Below are positions 27,101-37,872 of a stretch of DNA of 64,000 nucleotides, piece after piece. Each line of letters starts with the position of its first letter. The first letter of the stretch is position 1. Made by a program: the position numbers and the translations under genes. The notes beneath the pieces were generated by a model, which searched no databases, was not told where the DNA came from, and saw nothing but the letters and a program-made list of their open reading frames with translations. This DNA comes from Symbiodinium natans (Eukaryota; Sar; Dinophyceae; Suessiales; Symbiodiniaceae), in NCBI GenBank assembly GCA_905221605.1, contig CAJNDS010000523.1, positions 1 through 64,000 of the forward strand, read 5' to 3'.

Positions 27101-29476
27101 CACAAGCAACGAATGGTAGAAGGGAAGGTTGGCCGCATGCGCATTTTCAAGGTCATGCAGGATAACGTTTAAAGCCCATTTGCCTCTCCAGCGCAGCAGT
27201 AGGCCAACTTTAGATAATATGGCGCCTATCTCAGGATCCATTGCCCTAGGCGCTTTGATAAAATCAAAAACGCCCGCCATATGTTTGGCCTGAATCCAGG
27301 GACGCCTCAAAATAGTTGAGCTGGCAATAGCTAGTGCTTTGAGCATATGCCTTTTGGTGAAGGCGTACAAGGAATTGCAGAAAAGAGGGCAAGAGGCAAT
27401 GAAGGCCGTATGGAATTGAATCCTGGCAGGCATTGATGCAGTAAGGGAAAGAGCTTGTTTATTCCTTCTCAACATATTGCACAAGGCCTTATCAAGGATC
27501 AGCATGCGCAAGGAAACATCTGACATTTTCCTTTGTCCAACCCAATGGATTTCATCAATAGACGTTGCTTGCTCCCATTCATATTTTGACATGCGGCCAC
27601 GCAGGATAAAGCCCAACATTGTTGCAGTCTCAGCAATAATCTTAGACCCCCAAGGCGTCATGTCGAGGAGAAGGATATCAGCAGTTTTGAAGGGCTTGTT
27701 GGTAAGAATAGAAGTTTTGCATTTGCATTTGCAAGGCGATGCAATAATGCAAGCCAACAAAGCCTGGAAATTTTGCTGTTGTGTGCACATGCAAAGCAGC
27801 ATATCGCTAGACAGGACGTAGCATTTGCTTCCGCTTACTAAGAGCAGTCCGTGTCGCACGTCAAGCCTAGTCAAGGACATCCTCATTGCTTGGTCGAGGC
27901 TGTAGATGTTCTGTTGAAGCAGTAAGCACAAGGCTTGATGCAATGAGGGACCTCCAATGGTGAGAGTATTGCTCGGTGGAAGCTGTTTGGACTCAATCCA
28001 AGCGACACCAAATTGGGCTATGCATGCTCTGACATCCCCAGGGAGAACCTGTAAAGAAATAAACCCTGCTTGGAAGCATTGGTGACGGAGAACTTGTAAC
28101 CCCGCGCTGTGCGCTGGTTCGAAAGTTCTTTGTGCCTTTTCTACCCAATGCAGGCCTTTGGAGGCAGCGCTGTTATCGTCCATGTAAGCCGTTAGTCTTA
28201 TGAAGGAAGAAATGTCGTGCAGCGCCCAAATTAAGGGATCTAAGGCGAGACAGAAAAGGACAACAGAAGTCGCCCTTCCCATAGCAAGGCCTTGGTGGAT
28301 GGAGATAGGCTCGAGCAAGAAACCTTGCACTTTATGCTGGGTGCGCCTCCCAAACATAAGGTGGATGACGTAAGCTTTGATCCAGGCAGGGGCAGCTCTT
28401 GCCGCTAAGCACTGTAGTACCCACCAGGGATTCACCCGTTCAAAGGCCTTGGCAAAGTCGGAAAGCATGACTGTGTACTGGGCATCTTTGAGCTCCAAGT
28501 AGTGTTGCATTTGGGCATAATTTGCCTGTGGTTCTTTGAAGTGATTAAGAAGAGCCTGGGCAGGATGTAGCGAGTCTTTGAAAGACTCAGCAAGGACAGC
28601 GTAGATTGCGGAGTCAATGATTCGATCACAAGTATCGGGCATGTCTAGTGGCCTGTAGTTGTCCGCGTACGCACCCTTGTCTGCCTTGGGAATGAAGACT
28701 AAGGCCTGAAGCGGATGATCAGCTTGAGACAAGCACATCTCCCACATATGATCCCCAAGTAAGTTGGCAAAATAACTCGGATTTTGCCTATAGAAGGCAT
28801 AGGGCACACCATCGGGACCCGGGGAAGAATCCTTGGTGGTAATAATGGCCTTGAAGATGATGCTTTCATCTGGTAAGTCAGCCGGCACGAAGGGGGCCCT
28901 TTGCGCATATGGCTGTAGGAGTTTGTCCCACTGGTTATCGTATTGACAAGGGAAGTGGTGCCAAAAGGCTCTAGTTGCCCTTAGTGCAGCATCAAACTGA
29001 CTCATAGATGTGATCAGCTGGCCATTTTCGCTTCTGACCTGTTGCGAATCGATGATTCGAGGGCAGATCTTCCTGAAGGCCTGCCACTTAATTTTAGACT
29101 TATCAACCTGCAAATCTCTTTGAGCAACCAGGGAACGAAGACTTGGTGAGGGGGCAGTTTTCAGCTCTGCACCAAGGTGTAGCCGATTAAGCGCTTCTTG
29201 AAGCCAATGTCTCGGGAGCTCGGCTGAACCATTACCTGACGGCGTGAAAGGGGGTATGGTGATATGCCTGGCTAAAGATGTGACGGTGCTGGCGTTGACA
29301 CCGACAGTCGCACCAGTGCTCCTGTTCAAAAGGTGTACCAACTTCCTAATTAATGCAGCAATTGAGTTTCCAGCTTGGGCACGTAGGTTTGCATGCCACA
29401 AGAAACATGTGGCTTTTTGTGCAACGAGCGCGTCAGAAGGGCAGAGTTTTTGACCTTTGTTCTGCTCTTCAATCAA
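24122..29476 (-). CDS. LINE ORF2: reverse transcriptase, RNase H and extra C-terminal domain
   Basis: 1784 codons from a non-ATG start; the frame is open further upstream. RT: SPGPDGVPYAFY near residue 217, LSDFAKAFERVNP (first Asp) near 341, QGLAMGRATS near 398 and AYMDDN (second and third Asp) near 434. A Cys-rich region (CRVC...CKLC) lies near residue 900. A CLLCGLGANTTEHWLTAC knuckle follows. RNase H: QFDGSC near 1248, AEICAADATLDKAL, QGDCINIVKHF and VADHLAG near 1371. Beyond it, about 400 residues carry EIDMKGAHYTLL (near 1509) and LWVHDGVYV (near 1654). These resemble motifs A and C of a polymerase palm, with HDG as in family-A enzymes. That last reading is inference; such a tail is not a usual LINE part. 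Confidence 0.88.
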   Translation of the reverse strand: MIEEQNKGQKLCPSDALVAQKATCFLWHANLRAQAGNSIAALIRKLVHLLNRSTGATVGVNASTVTSLARHITIPPFTPSGNGSAELPRHWLQEALNRLHLGAELKTAPSPSLRSLVAQRDLQVDKSKIKWQAFRKICPRIIDSQQVRSENGQLITSMSQFDAALRATRAFWHHFPCQYDNQWDKLLQPYAQRAPFVPADLPDESIIFKAIITTKDSSPGPDGVPYAFYRQNPSYFANLLGDHMWEMCLSQADHPLQALVFIPKADKGAYADNYRPLDMPDTCDRIIDSAIYAVLAESFKDSLHPAQALLNHFKEPQANYAQMQHYLELKDAQYTVMLSDFAKAFERVNPWWVLQCLAARAAPAWIKAYVIHLMFGRRTQHKVQGFLLEPISIHQGLAMGRATSVVLFCLALDPLIWALHDISSFIRLTAYMDDNSAASKGLHWVEKAQRTFEPAHSAGLQVLRHQCFQAGFISLQVLPGDVRACIAQFGVAWIESKQLPPSNTLTIGGPSLHQALCLLLQQNIYSLDQAMRMSLTRLDVRHGLLLVSGSKCYVLSSDMLLCMCTQQQNFQALLACIIASPCKCKCKTSILTNKPFKTADILLLDMTPWGSKIIAETATMLGFILRGRMSKYEWEQATSIDEIHWVGQRKMSDVSLRMLILDKALCNMLRRNKQALSLTASMPARIQFHTAFIASCPLFCNSLYAFTKRHMLKALAIASSTILRRPWIQAKHMAGVFDFIKAPRAMDPEIGAILSKVGLLLRWRGKWALNVILHDLENAHAANLPFYHSLLVQARQAIQKSVSLGDSPIIEQFKSKCHDALSAALPRVSPHSGGRKLKQAQIALRAVLRNAACVQAQGYLRQKVANHAHERQLCAILLALNLPPKNVASDVTRCYALRWAIVEEADAYFVYRQYASRDEQCRVCLRKQTGKELWYDNGFGSMPVCKLCHLNQSCPDDLAHAISCMLPCCDVNQAPLLQCAAMPGAPARTITYRTAIPNEHQCTFIQSHCLLCGLGANTTEHWLTACVVTKASLFIVLVTLGYAGTASFDSLCHTALPTINVEGGIDKKFCAVLLAWIATIRRYTMEQQCTWHPGWCETPQRAKHISNIPKLASRLWNTIPRMLLPKALPAWWVDTERCKPCCNDGGLHIEVKHPLSALIKASAQGITVSPRNANIGDVLATLDAQHYLLAPMYQQTLGVPNVALWPKMCHCGNLHLKVTALRPIPAGTPLIVELKPVKDTHLVAQFDGSCHVQEGIGGAGGIVWSPGPVPVILETIAIPLQPCPDSMFAEICAADATLDKALSLAASNQIREVILQGDCINIVKHFAGALRLHREDLVRKLDNMWQKLTHTPITVHWSYVPRVGNKVADHLAGIAANSLRYEAPLHEDVFFDSGEGQPHMQINTECFPPILLPSKQWHLQAIQDLHSGAETISLEAPPLWNPELLLRFCLYNRIKPPPELDTTWPGLVQYRRPSLHPQGRYYAIRHWQTSKRLTRFLAIGPNAIEIDMKGAHYTLLRLLTCHSPTHPPLPTLLEARELFSSHLARAPKAQTVQTKHLLQRAVGMDSNAFLRHVYEGSIAAYAIPPALASFLAHLVQAKATLQVMIQQGIPFYQPDARVNNRNWATFALEAAESFVMRKGLAAMLPYCAGTVLWVHDGVYVKNRNAVSPFIEGATEALVQLIQVGQHCHPQVTPNQEFANLQDVFAITTTKSEFNAAVDALNAAGIACHSPALPKHPKATTNRVSKRLFLEVQDILEVERQRDDKRRRVDVTAVPRRGLWVTPPS

Positions 29477-29496
29477 GCGGGCTTTAGTGCAATTAA

Positions 29497-30030
29497 TTAG
29501 TTTACGAAGAGAAGGTGCGAAGGGCTAGTCTCCGCAGCCTCGATGCCAGGCAAGTCAGTAGTCGCAGGTGGAACAGAAAAAGCCGCAGCAGGAACTGTCC
29601 GAACAGGTATCGCCGGGACATCTTTGTCAAGCTTATGCTTCGGCCGAAACCGAATCTTTACCAAGTGATGTCCTCCAGTTACTTTTTTGTGCTTCCAAGA
29701 GACAGAACAGATCTTGGCGGACAAGTACAACGAACTGGAAATAAGGTAATGGTCAAGGTGACTGCAGGTAGAGCCTTGCTCGAAAGTTGGCCTGTCAGAC
29801 TTGCATTCAATCATGTCGCCTTGAGCAAGGAGATGTGCATACTCACCCTCCTTCTGCTGATTAACAGCATTGAAGTCCCCCCCAAGGACAACCACATGAG
29901 TTGCATCCTTGACAAAAGCACTAAGTGCAGGGAACAGCTTCCCCCATTGATCAGGGTGCCAATAAACCGACAGGAGCCAGTAGCAAACAGACCGAAATCT
30001 GACCAGCACGGCAAGGGCAAAACCAGGCAC
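29497..30030 (-). CDS. LINE endonuclease (C-terminal part)
   Basis: 177 codons carrying the second half of an apurinic-type endonuclease: HVVVLGGDFNAV holds the conserved Asp and Asn, and SHLDHYLIS is the S-x-L-D-H ending that contains the catalytic Asp-His pair. The stop at 29497 falls where the frame should shift to the RT ORF. Upstream, between 30031 and 30155, the frame hits a stop (near 30080) and related sequence continues in another frame (GASRKPAALGCSS), so the N-terminal half is decayed. Confidence 0.8.
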   Translation of the reverse strand: MPGFALAVLVRFRSVCYWLLSVYWHPDQWGKLFPALSAFVKDATHVVVLGGDFNAVNQQKEGEYAHLLAQGDMIECKSDRPTFEQGSTCSHLDHYLISSSLYLSAKICSVSWKHKKVTGGHHLVKIRFRPKHKLDKDVPAIPVRTVPAAAFSVPPATTDLPGIEAAETSPSHLLFVN

Positions 30031-30740
30031 AAGGTCAACAGTTTCTACGACTTTATAGTGGGCTCCCCATGGTGGTCAGCCAGTGGGGCAGCCGAGCTGC
30101 AGCCAAGAGCAGCCGGCTTCCTGGAGGCTCCCAGGACGGAAGCCATTGAGTAGCGACAGCTACCGATTCAGACAATACAGTCCAGTGGCCCATGCAGTCA
30201 GGTGGGTGTGAGGGATTATTGCCAAGGGCCTTCCCAGTCGTAGGCGGTAGCCTGCAGAGACAGTATGGGTCCGTCTTCCTGACTTTTTGGCAACGGCTTA
30301 GTACCTTCGGCCACTTTCAAATCCTCGTCACTGGCGGCATCACGAGGCCTGACGCATACTTGTGGCAACTCCTCCTCGCTAACCCCCCACCCAGAGATGC
30401 CAGTTGGGATGGAGCCCCTATGTGCCGTTTCATGGAGGCTTGGGCTGCGTGCCACATCGTCCGGATGGCGTCCTGTATTTGCCGATTGCACAACACCTTC
30501 GTCCCGATACTGAAAGGGGAAGGTGCTAAGCGCGGCAGCAAGGGTCGAGGGCTCGGGCTCCTTGTGCACCTGCGCCTCTGGCCTCTGGTTCGTCCGCTTC
30601 CTCTGCCAGGTCCTCCATCGATGCGGAAGACACAGCTTCTGTGTCGAAAGAGACACTATTCACATCCGGCAAGGTTTGAGCCTTGTTCACACCCGCGTTT
30701 TCAGTGACATAGATTCGCGGCCCACAAAAGAAAGTCAACT
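30031..30740 (-). pseudogene. Probable decayed 5' part of the LINE
   Basis: Frames on the minus strand (30061-30155, and 30216-30656 ending DWEGPWQ) are open but broken by stops relative to the endonuclease. Their position upstream of the endonuclease suggests the missing first half and 5' region, but no endonuclease N-terminal motif is recognised. Confidence 0.35.
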
Positions 30741-32595
30741 GCTATGATGGTTACTCCTGCATGGGCTTGATGGCTCCAGGTAAGCTTGATCTTTCGCGCA
30801 TGTCATGCGAAGCAACGCTGAGCAACGGTCTTGCAGGTGGCTGGTGGAGACAGGAGGAAGTTGCAGTTTTCTTCTACCATCGCCTTCGAGCCTGCCGTCA
30901 TTGTGGCACGTTTTCTTGCTGGCAGAATTATCCCAGGTTATTGATGTTTTGTCTCTTGGTGCTCTTCCATTGGAGCAGCGTGATATGGTTCATTGAATAT
31001 GTGGCGACATATGCAATGGTTTGTTCGCTCCTATGTTGCGTGGGTTTGCCGGCCTGCTGCTTTTGGGGAAAATAAGGCGAGCTACGCGATGTGGCGAGCA
31101 CCTGTAGTATCCCACTGGCAGTGGAGAGTCCTTGCACCATTCATGCTCCTACTACGGTTCTACCACTGGAGGCGGTTTTTCGTTGAGGTTTTATTTGGTG
31201 GTTCGCTGCAAGCAGGGATTCGTGGATGGGTATGCTGCTGCTACATTTCGGCCCTCTTTGGGGCGCCGAAAAACCTTTTCATGGGCATGCAAGGCCGCGC
31301 AGTTTGGGGCGATGACTACTCCTATACATTGTTTGAGCTCGTCCCGGTCCCAAGTCCGGGAGCCATCTACTCCGAGTACACTTCTTTACATCGTGCTGAC
31401 AGCACACGGCTTCCCTCGGGTGGGAAGATGGCGGGGGGCGCATGGCGCCGAACATCGTGCCGGTCTACGAATTGGTTTGGATGGGATGGGTGCTGACCTC
31501 TCGGCCCCTGCACTATCGTTTGCAATTTTGACGACGCTGCGTCAAGTCATCCCCTGGTAGCGCTGTGGCTCATGGTGAGTCAGAGCGAGAAAGCCGTGAT
31601 GCTGCTGCAGCATATTTTGGTCTGACAGAGCAGGCCAGTGAGTTGGTGACGAGGATTCGCCTGTCACAACTGGGCAGTTTCTCTGCGAACGGGTGAAAGT
31701 GCTGTGGCTTTGTGGTGAGTAAGCGCGAGAAAGCCTGCTGCAGCTGCCCTTGACGGTCTGGCCGTTTATTGGCTTGCGTGGGCACCCTTTTTCAGAGAAG
31801 TTGAACATGCTCTTCTGGCTCCTCTGCAGTACGTGGTGGCAATGGTCTCGGTTATGCGTGAGGACCCCTTTTTCCTTGCTGCTGGGCACTTCTTGTTTGT
31901 TGTGCACGCGATTGCTGTGCTCCTACAACCAGTACTCATTGCTGTGGTTCCTCTGCGTGTCTATGGGCGCTGTTGCTCTTGGTGAGTAAGTGCGAGAAAG
32001 CCTTTCTGCAGCAGCGTTCTACGTTGGTGTGGTTGGTTATGCTGCAACTCATGGTGAGTAAGTGCGAGAAAGCCGTTTTGCTGCAGCTTTCTGCTACACT
32101 ACGGACCTCCTGGGCTCGAGGCGCCGTTGGTCGGCCCATGGTAGAGACTTGCGCAGTGCACAGTCTACTTGCCTTCACAGTGAGCCAGCACTAGGGCCTT
32201 CTCTTCTTTAAGCCTGCCCAGTTGCTGGCTGCACAGTTCGTGAACCTTGTACATGGCATGTAGGCTTGACCACCTGTCTAGCTGTAATATGCAGCTCCGC
32301 TGATGAGAGAGCGGTTTAGGGACAGGGTTGGGCATGTTGTCCGGCGCGCCTAATGGCCGTATCCACAGTGATATGTTGCGCCCGCAGAATCGCTGACTCA
32401 GTGAACGCGTTTGAATGAAAAAAAATGACGCGCCAAGTCGTTGCTGCTTCTTGGGTCTTCCAAACCCCTGCAGGGTACACGATGACGTTGTTGTGGAAGC
32501 ATTGCGTGAGGTGTTACGGCAGGCACGTCGCTTTGTGGCCCAGGCTACTTGACCGAGGAAGGGACTTCTGTCTTCTTTTCTCCCCTTACCTAGGA
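30741..32595. other. No gene recognised; dispersed GGTGAGT repeat
   Basis: No ORF with family motifs. The only structure seen is a four-copy motif at 31574, 31715, 31981 and 32053 (separate entry). Confidence 0.4.
31565..32090 (+). repeat. Four-copy GGTGAGT...GAGAAAGCC repeat
   Basis: A unit reading roughly GCTGTGGCTcat, then GGTGAGTaAGtGCGAG, then AAAGCC and a CTGCAGC-containing end occurs near 31565, 31702, 31967 and 32042. All copies are in the same direction, with irregular spacing. GGTGAGTAAG is a perfect consensus 5' splice site, which makes the repeat worth noting although no flanking exon is recognised. Confidence 0.6.
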
Positions 32596-34049
32596 GGGGT
32601 TTTTCGTGTTTTGCACCCAGTGAGACAGAAGACCTGCGTATCAGACAGGTGATCGATTCTGTACCCTTCCTCGGAAAAAGGCTCGATTGGAGCGACTCAG
32701 TGGGAATGAATAATCGAGATGATGAAGATATATTCATGGGATGAATTTGAGAACAAAATAAGGGCCTTGTACTCTTGAGTACAAACCTTTATTTTGAGAG
32801 AAAATTTTTCACCATGGAATGCGTGAGAAATTTTGGCTCAGCCCGAGAGGGCACTGAGAGTCAGATGAGCACGCCCACCCACCCAGCAGTGAAGGAGTGA
32901 TGCTATTGCGGAGTGACGGCCCGTCACATTGACTGGCTCTCCCCCTGAGTTGGCAGCGCGGTGGCCCAAGCTTAGTTTTTACTGCACTGCAATGGATGCG
33001 CCTCCTAGGATCACTGCCTTGCAGATGAGAGCCTTCGAGATTTGGGTTCGTACGTTGAGTATGGACCAGCTCATCATGCTGGCTGAACGAATCGAGGACG
33101 TTCTGGCAGATAGAGAGCTAGAGCTCCGCGAGCGGTGGCAGGCCAGGCGCGATCGGCTGAATGTTTCCCTCTCGGCAGCTGCGAGCTCGTCTTCTACGCG
33201 GCAAGAAGCCCAGCCGACTGAACAACATCCAAGTTCTTCGTCTCATGACCAGTCTTGGGAGTTGCTTGACCCGCAGTAGTCAGACTCCATCCATACGTTA
33301 GGTCCACTTGGCAACGACCTTGAGTGCAAAAGATGTTCTCGGTGTGTTCACGTGTGTTGTCTTCGTGTTGTGTCAGTGAACAGTGATGCCTGCGCCAGCT
33401 CCCCAATCAATCCGTCTTCTGCTGGTTTCGGGCTCAAATTGTCTGAAGCCGCTTATTACCTGTGCTAGCTAGCTTCAGCGAGTGACCTTGTTTGACGTTC
33501 GGTATGAAGCGGGATGCTGAAACTGCGTGTCTTGACGAGGGCACGAACCGTGAATCCAGGGTCCAATGGCTGGCAGTGATGGTCACCAATGTTCCGGTTG
33601 TGGATGTTGTGCTTTGTAGAGTGGCAGCTACAGGAACAGTCGACGACATCAAGTTTGCGGTTGCTGATGACGTATGACATCGCACCGGGCATGACATGAG
33701 AACTTCTAGTTTTCGCCTGGAGCTGCAGGGACGACACGTGCCGTTTAGCACGAACCTTAGCGATTTGCCTTTGAATCCTGGTGCTTGCCTGCACTTTGGT
33801 CTCCGACTCACCCACTGACAGGACGACTACTTAGGCAGAACCTCTGAGCGTAGGCGGTGCGCATGTCTCACACACCCGACGGGGTTTTTCGTGTTTTGCA
33901 CCCAGTGAGACAGAAGACCTGCGTATCAGACAGGTGATCGATTCTGTACCCTTCCTCGGAAAAAGGCTCGATTGGAGCCACTCAGTGGGAATGAATAATC
34001 GAGATGATGAAGATATATTCATGGGATGAATTTGAGAACAAAATAAGGG
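32596..34049. mobile_element. Possible small LTR-like element (169-bp direct repeats)
   Basis: Two 169-bp direct repeats, 32596-32764 and 33881-34049, differ at one base (GAGCGACTC against GAGCCACTC). They enclose 1116 bp. TAGGA precedes the first copy (32591-32595) and occurs two bases after the second (34052-34056). This would be a 5-bp target duplication if the repeats are 171 bp with two mismatches at the end. The ends are not TG...CA and no primer site is evident. It may be a terminal-repeat element in miniature, or a simple segmental duplication. Confidence 0.45.
32992..33279 (+). CDS. Small hypothetical protein inside the direct-repeat element
   Basis: Starting at the ATG at 32992 (MDAPPRITALQ), 95 codons. 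It has an amphipathic, charged N-terminal half (MLAERIEDVLADRELELRER) predicted helical, and a Ser/Gln-rich tail. No family is recognised. TTTTGGCTCA, the core of the spliced leader, lies about 155 bases upstream (32830-32840), hinting at an mRNA-derived copy. The composition looks coding, but support is limited to the open frame. Confidence 0.35.
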   Translation: MDAPPRITALQMRAFEIWVRTLSMDQLIMLAERIEDVLADRELELRERWQARRDRLNVSLSAAASSSSTRQEAQPTEQHPSSSSHDQSWELLDPQ

Positions 34050-36060
34050 AATAGGACGTCGGCCCAGGCTTGTCTCGCCTGAGGTAGGAGTAGGAGGGCA
34101 TGCGATGCATTACCACTAACCGACAGCAGCAAGGGCCGTTTTGTATCTTCGAAGCGCACTGGCTGGGCATTAGGGTCCACAAGCGCCTCCATCTCCAGGC
34201 CCGAGAGGCCATACGAGTTGGCTACATGTAATATGCTGCCAGCTACACCGACCGGAGCAGGACTGCTCCGACCCATCATACCGCTGACAAAGACACTTCG
34301 ACTCTGCCCCGGCTGGCGCCGCGAAAGCCATGACGGCAGCCTGCGCCCGCGTTGAAGAGTCATCATCCCAGCATGTCACTAAGGCCGACAGCGTAGCAGT
34401 TGTCCCTGCCGCACGAACGTAACGCACAAGAAACCCCCGTTCGCAGGCTCACTATTTTAATAGGAATACAAGCCTGTGGTTAAAAGGACCTATCTTGACT
34501 GCCCGGCCGTTTCGTTCACAATATTCGCACGGCATTCATGCGTCTTTCATCCTTATAATGCCGCGTGAATATTATTCTCTTCACTATTAATAAGCCTTTT
34601 AATGTGGAAATCATATGCACACGGGCGTATATTAAAATGAAGAGAGAACCGCCCGTGAAGAAGTCCATGAATTTCCTGCCTCACTTCGTTCTTTCGTTCG
34701 TACACTATTATCTTTAGGCAAAATCGGCCATGGCAATTCCTCGCCCTTGAAAAAGGAGTGGGCTGCACATGCGAGCAGAGCGAACTGTCCAGTGGGCATG
34801 CATGGGCGGCTACGCCAGACCGGTATACTTAAACAAGATGAAAGCATGCCTCTCCTCCAGTACATGGTAACCCCGGGAAAGAGGTGCAGGCGCGCGTCGC
34901 CCGTTTGGGTTTCTGGAGCCGCCCATAGTGGGGCCATGAGACCGGTGCCCCAAATTGCCTCGGGCAAGGTCGGAAGGCGGCTGATCTGCCCCCACCGTTC
35001 AACCACTTGCTTTCCTTTGACTCCGTATCCATGGACAAACGGGGGGGGCGCCGCTTGGGAGAAACGATTGGCCATCAGCAGATCAGGCCCGGGCAGGGTG
35101 GCAAAACAAGAGCGAGGGCTACTAAATCCTCGTAAGAGAGAGAGGAAGCCCTGCTCATAAGGTCCTTGCCCCCATGTACGAACTCCGCTGACAAGCTTGA
35201 GATTGGTCAAAATGTATGGCAGGCTCAGGGCGTCAAGTCTGCGTTCTTCCAGGGTGTCCTTCGCGCCTCAAACGGTCTTGATTGATGGGCACTCGAATGT
35301 TGTTCGCGTTCAGTGATAGCCTGAATTTTGTGAATAAGGACATTCGCCCAGGTCGAATCGACATTTATGCTTTATATTGTTGGGATGGCCTTGCAATAGT
35401 CAATGTTGAGAACACACGAAGTTTTGCTTGAACTGTGTTGAAATGCTTGAAGATTTCTGAATGCGTCAAAAGTCAGGTGTATCTTCACGATTTAAGACAT
35501 CACCGTGTTCATCATTGCCTTCGAAGAGATGTTGTTTCAACTATCTTATAGCCGCTTAAGCAATTTCCCCACTCTCTGTCGTGATTCGTTTGCATGGCAT
35601 GTCGATGTGGGTTTAACGAGCCTCCGCTACATTTGCTCCGTCCGAATTGTAAGATATGCTGTTCCTGTGAAGTGTAAATTGCTGCGATTGCTTTGTGTAA
35701 AAATGAGTTTTGAGAACCTTCGTAATATGCATTTCTGAGAATGTGTGAACTTTCGAGCGGTACTAGTGGAAGCAGTAGTAGAAGTCGTAGTCGTGGTCGC
35801 TGGCCGTGGTTGTAGCGATAGTAGTGATGCCAACAAATGGGCGTGGCAGTGGTAGAGGTCGTAGTTGTTGCTGACGTTGACATGCAATTACCAGTCTCGG
35901 ATGCATTTTGCCCCACTTTGCCAAATTGGACAAGGCCGTTTGTTCGCCTTTTGTGCCTTAGTTAGTGATGGCGGGTGCTGGGCAGCCATGGTACATGCCA
36001 CTGCTGTGGCCTGCCGGCCATGTCTACAATGCCACGAGGCCTCTGAACACGAAGCGCCAT
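34050..36060. other. No gene recognised
   Basis: Open frames on both strands at 34632-35210 overlap and show no motif. From 34430 to 34700 and 35280 to 35760 the sequence becomes AT-richer without repeats I can define. This is the transition between the mostly minus-strand left part and the plus-strand gene group to the right. Confidence 0.4.
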
Positions 36061-36067
36061 TCTCTTT

Positions 36068-36144
36068 CAAGGGTTTAGGGTTTAGGGTTTAGGGTTTAGG
36101 GTTTAGGGTTTAGGGTTTAGGGTTTGGGGTTTAGGGTTTAGGGT
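36068..36144 (+). repeat. Interstitial TTTAGGG array
   Basis: About ten tandem TTTAGGG units with one variant (TTTGGGG). This is the leftmost of some fifty such arrays, which then continue to the end of the window. Confidence 0.95.
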
Positions 36145-36585
36145 GTGAAGCTTGATTGACAGGTTTGACCAGTGCTCCTCCTCACCGCGTCCACGGAAGC
36201 ACATGTAAGCACATTGACATGTTATTTGCTTTCCCGAAGCCCAACACGTTTTGTGTGTGTTTTTAGCATTTTTCAATCTTGTTAGAGAAAGGGGGTGGGG
36301 GTGGACATGCATGGGTTTCTAGCACTTCTGCATTGTTTTTGCGTGTGCTTTGGTGCCACGTGGTCATTGCTCGCAGCATTCTGAAAGTGTGGCGGTTCGG
36401 GAGGCCCGCGAGTATATCTTTTGATATACGGGAACAATGCAAAGATTTTGTGTGTGTGTGCTTTTGTATGTGTGTGTGTGGGGTTTGGAAGACATTTGGG
36501 GAGCTCCAAAGGGGGGCGAAGCAGGTTCTCAAGGTGCGAAGGGGTCTGGCAGGAATCAAGCTTGGATTGTAACAAAAGCTCAACC
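36145..36585. other. No gene recognised
   Basis: Contains a TG-rich stretch (36450-36482) and no supported exon. Confidence 0.4.
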
Positions 36586-36655
36586 TAGTAGTAGAGTAGG
36601 TAACCTTTAACCTTTTTGGGGTAGTATAATCCCCTTGAATTCCCCCAAGGTTACT
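36586..36655. mobile_element. MITE-like inverted repeat, family C, copy 1
   Basis: TAGTAGTAGAGTAGGTAACC leads into a fold-back (TTTTTGGGGTAGTATAATCC ... CCCCAAGGTTAC). A second copy with the same lead and core is at 59270-59349. The arms GTAACC...TTTTTGGGG and CCCCCAAGGTTAC are complementary. Confidence 0.6.
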
Positions 36656-36732
36656 GGACAACTAAGTCCGAGTCGAAAGTGTCTTGGGCTCCCTCGGCTT
36701 TCTGAAGGAAGTTTTGTTCAGGAGCTCTAGAC

Positions 36733-37027
36733 ACTAAACCCTAAGCCTTGAACCTTAAGTCCATAGCCCGAAACCCAAAGGTTAAAACCCAAAACCCTAT
36801 ATACACCTTAAACCCAGAACCCAAAACCCTGAATCCTAAACCTTAAACCCTAAACCCTGAATGCCAGGGGCAAGCTCGAGCCACAAAAGCTTTCGGCGGC
36901 ACCGGAGCTCGACCTCGTGGGCCATGACGCTTTTCCGCAAGATGCAGTTTTGGGGTTCAGGGTTTAGGGTCTAGGGTTTAGGGTTTAGGGTCTAGGGTCT
37001 AGGGTCTAGGGTTTAGGGATTAGGGCC
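36733..37027. repeat. Degenerate CCCTAAA array and inverted TTTAGGG array
   Basis: Degenerate CCCTAAA units (36733-36862), then about 90 bp of unique sequence, then TTTAGGG/TCTAGGG units (36955-37027). Confidence 0.8.
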
Positions 37028-37387
37028 CGGTTGCAGTGTTCCACGACGTCGATGCCTTGTTAGAATCATTAGTGTTGTTCTCTGAACTAGGTCCTGCTTT
37101 TGGCGTCCCTTTATAGTATGGCACCGTAGAAGAAGGACCCCCCCCAAAAGGGACCTGATTTAGAGAACAGCCCATGAGCTTTCTTAACGTTATGACTGCT
37201 TCTTTGTTTTCTGTACATGTTTGCAATATTGATATCGTGTGGCGTCTGTGAGTTGGTTTCTGCATTGTGGTGGTTGTTCTTCCACGTGCTACGGCAGTCC
37301 CCAGTACCCGTAGCGTCGGCGCAAGATGGGACATCAGCTTTTCTACGGGTTCGGATATGAACTTACAGGGACCGGACATGTCAGAAA
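37028..37387. other. No gene recognised
   Basis: Unique sequence between a TTTAGGG array and the TG-rich microsatellite. No exon is supported. Confidence 0.4.
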
Positions 37388-37841
<454 letters not shown>

Positions 37842-37872
37842 ACTGGCTCTGCCTCCCTGCAAGATCACATCC

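Larger units (their letters stand above)
24122..30030 (-). mobile_element. LINE (non-LTR) retrotransposon, 5'-degenerate
   Basis: Minus-strand element made of an endonuclease fragment (29497-30030) and a 1784-codon ORF with RT, zinc knuckle and RNase H. The endonuclease and the main ORF are related by a one-base frame change near 29500. No poly-A tail or target duplication was identified, so the outer limits are those of the recognised coding parts. Endonuclease, RT and RNase H in this order fit the RNase-H-bearing LINE clades (I/Tad/L1-like). Confidence 0.85.

Noticed and set aside
30993-31560. Trp/Phe-rich plus-strand ORFs at 31.0-31.5 kb
   Set aside because: Composition is unlike membrane or globular proteins elsewhere in the window, and frames overlap without motifs.
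34632-35210. 192-codon minus-strand ORF
   Set aside because: Overlaps a plus-strand ORF of similar quality and shows no motif or conserved pattern.
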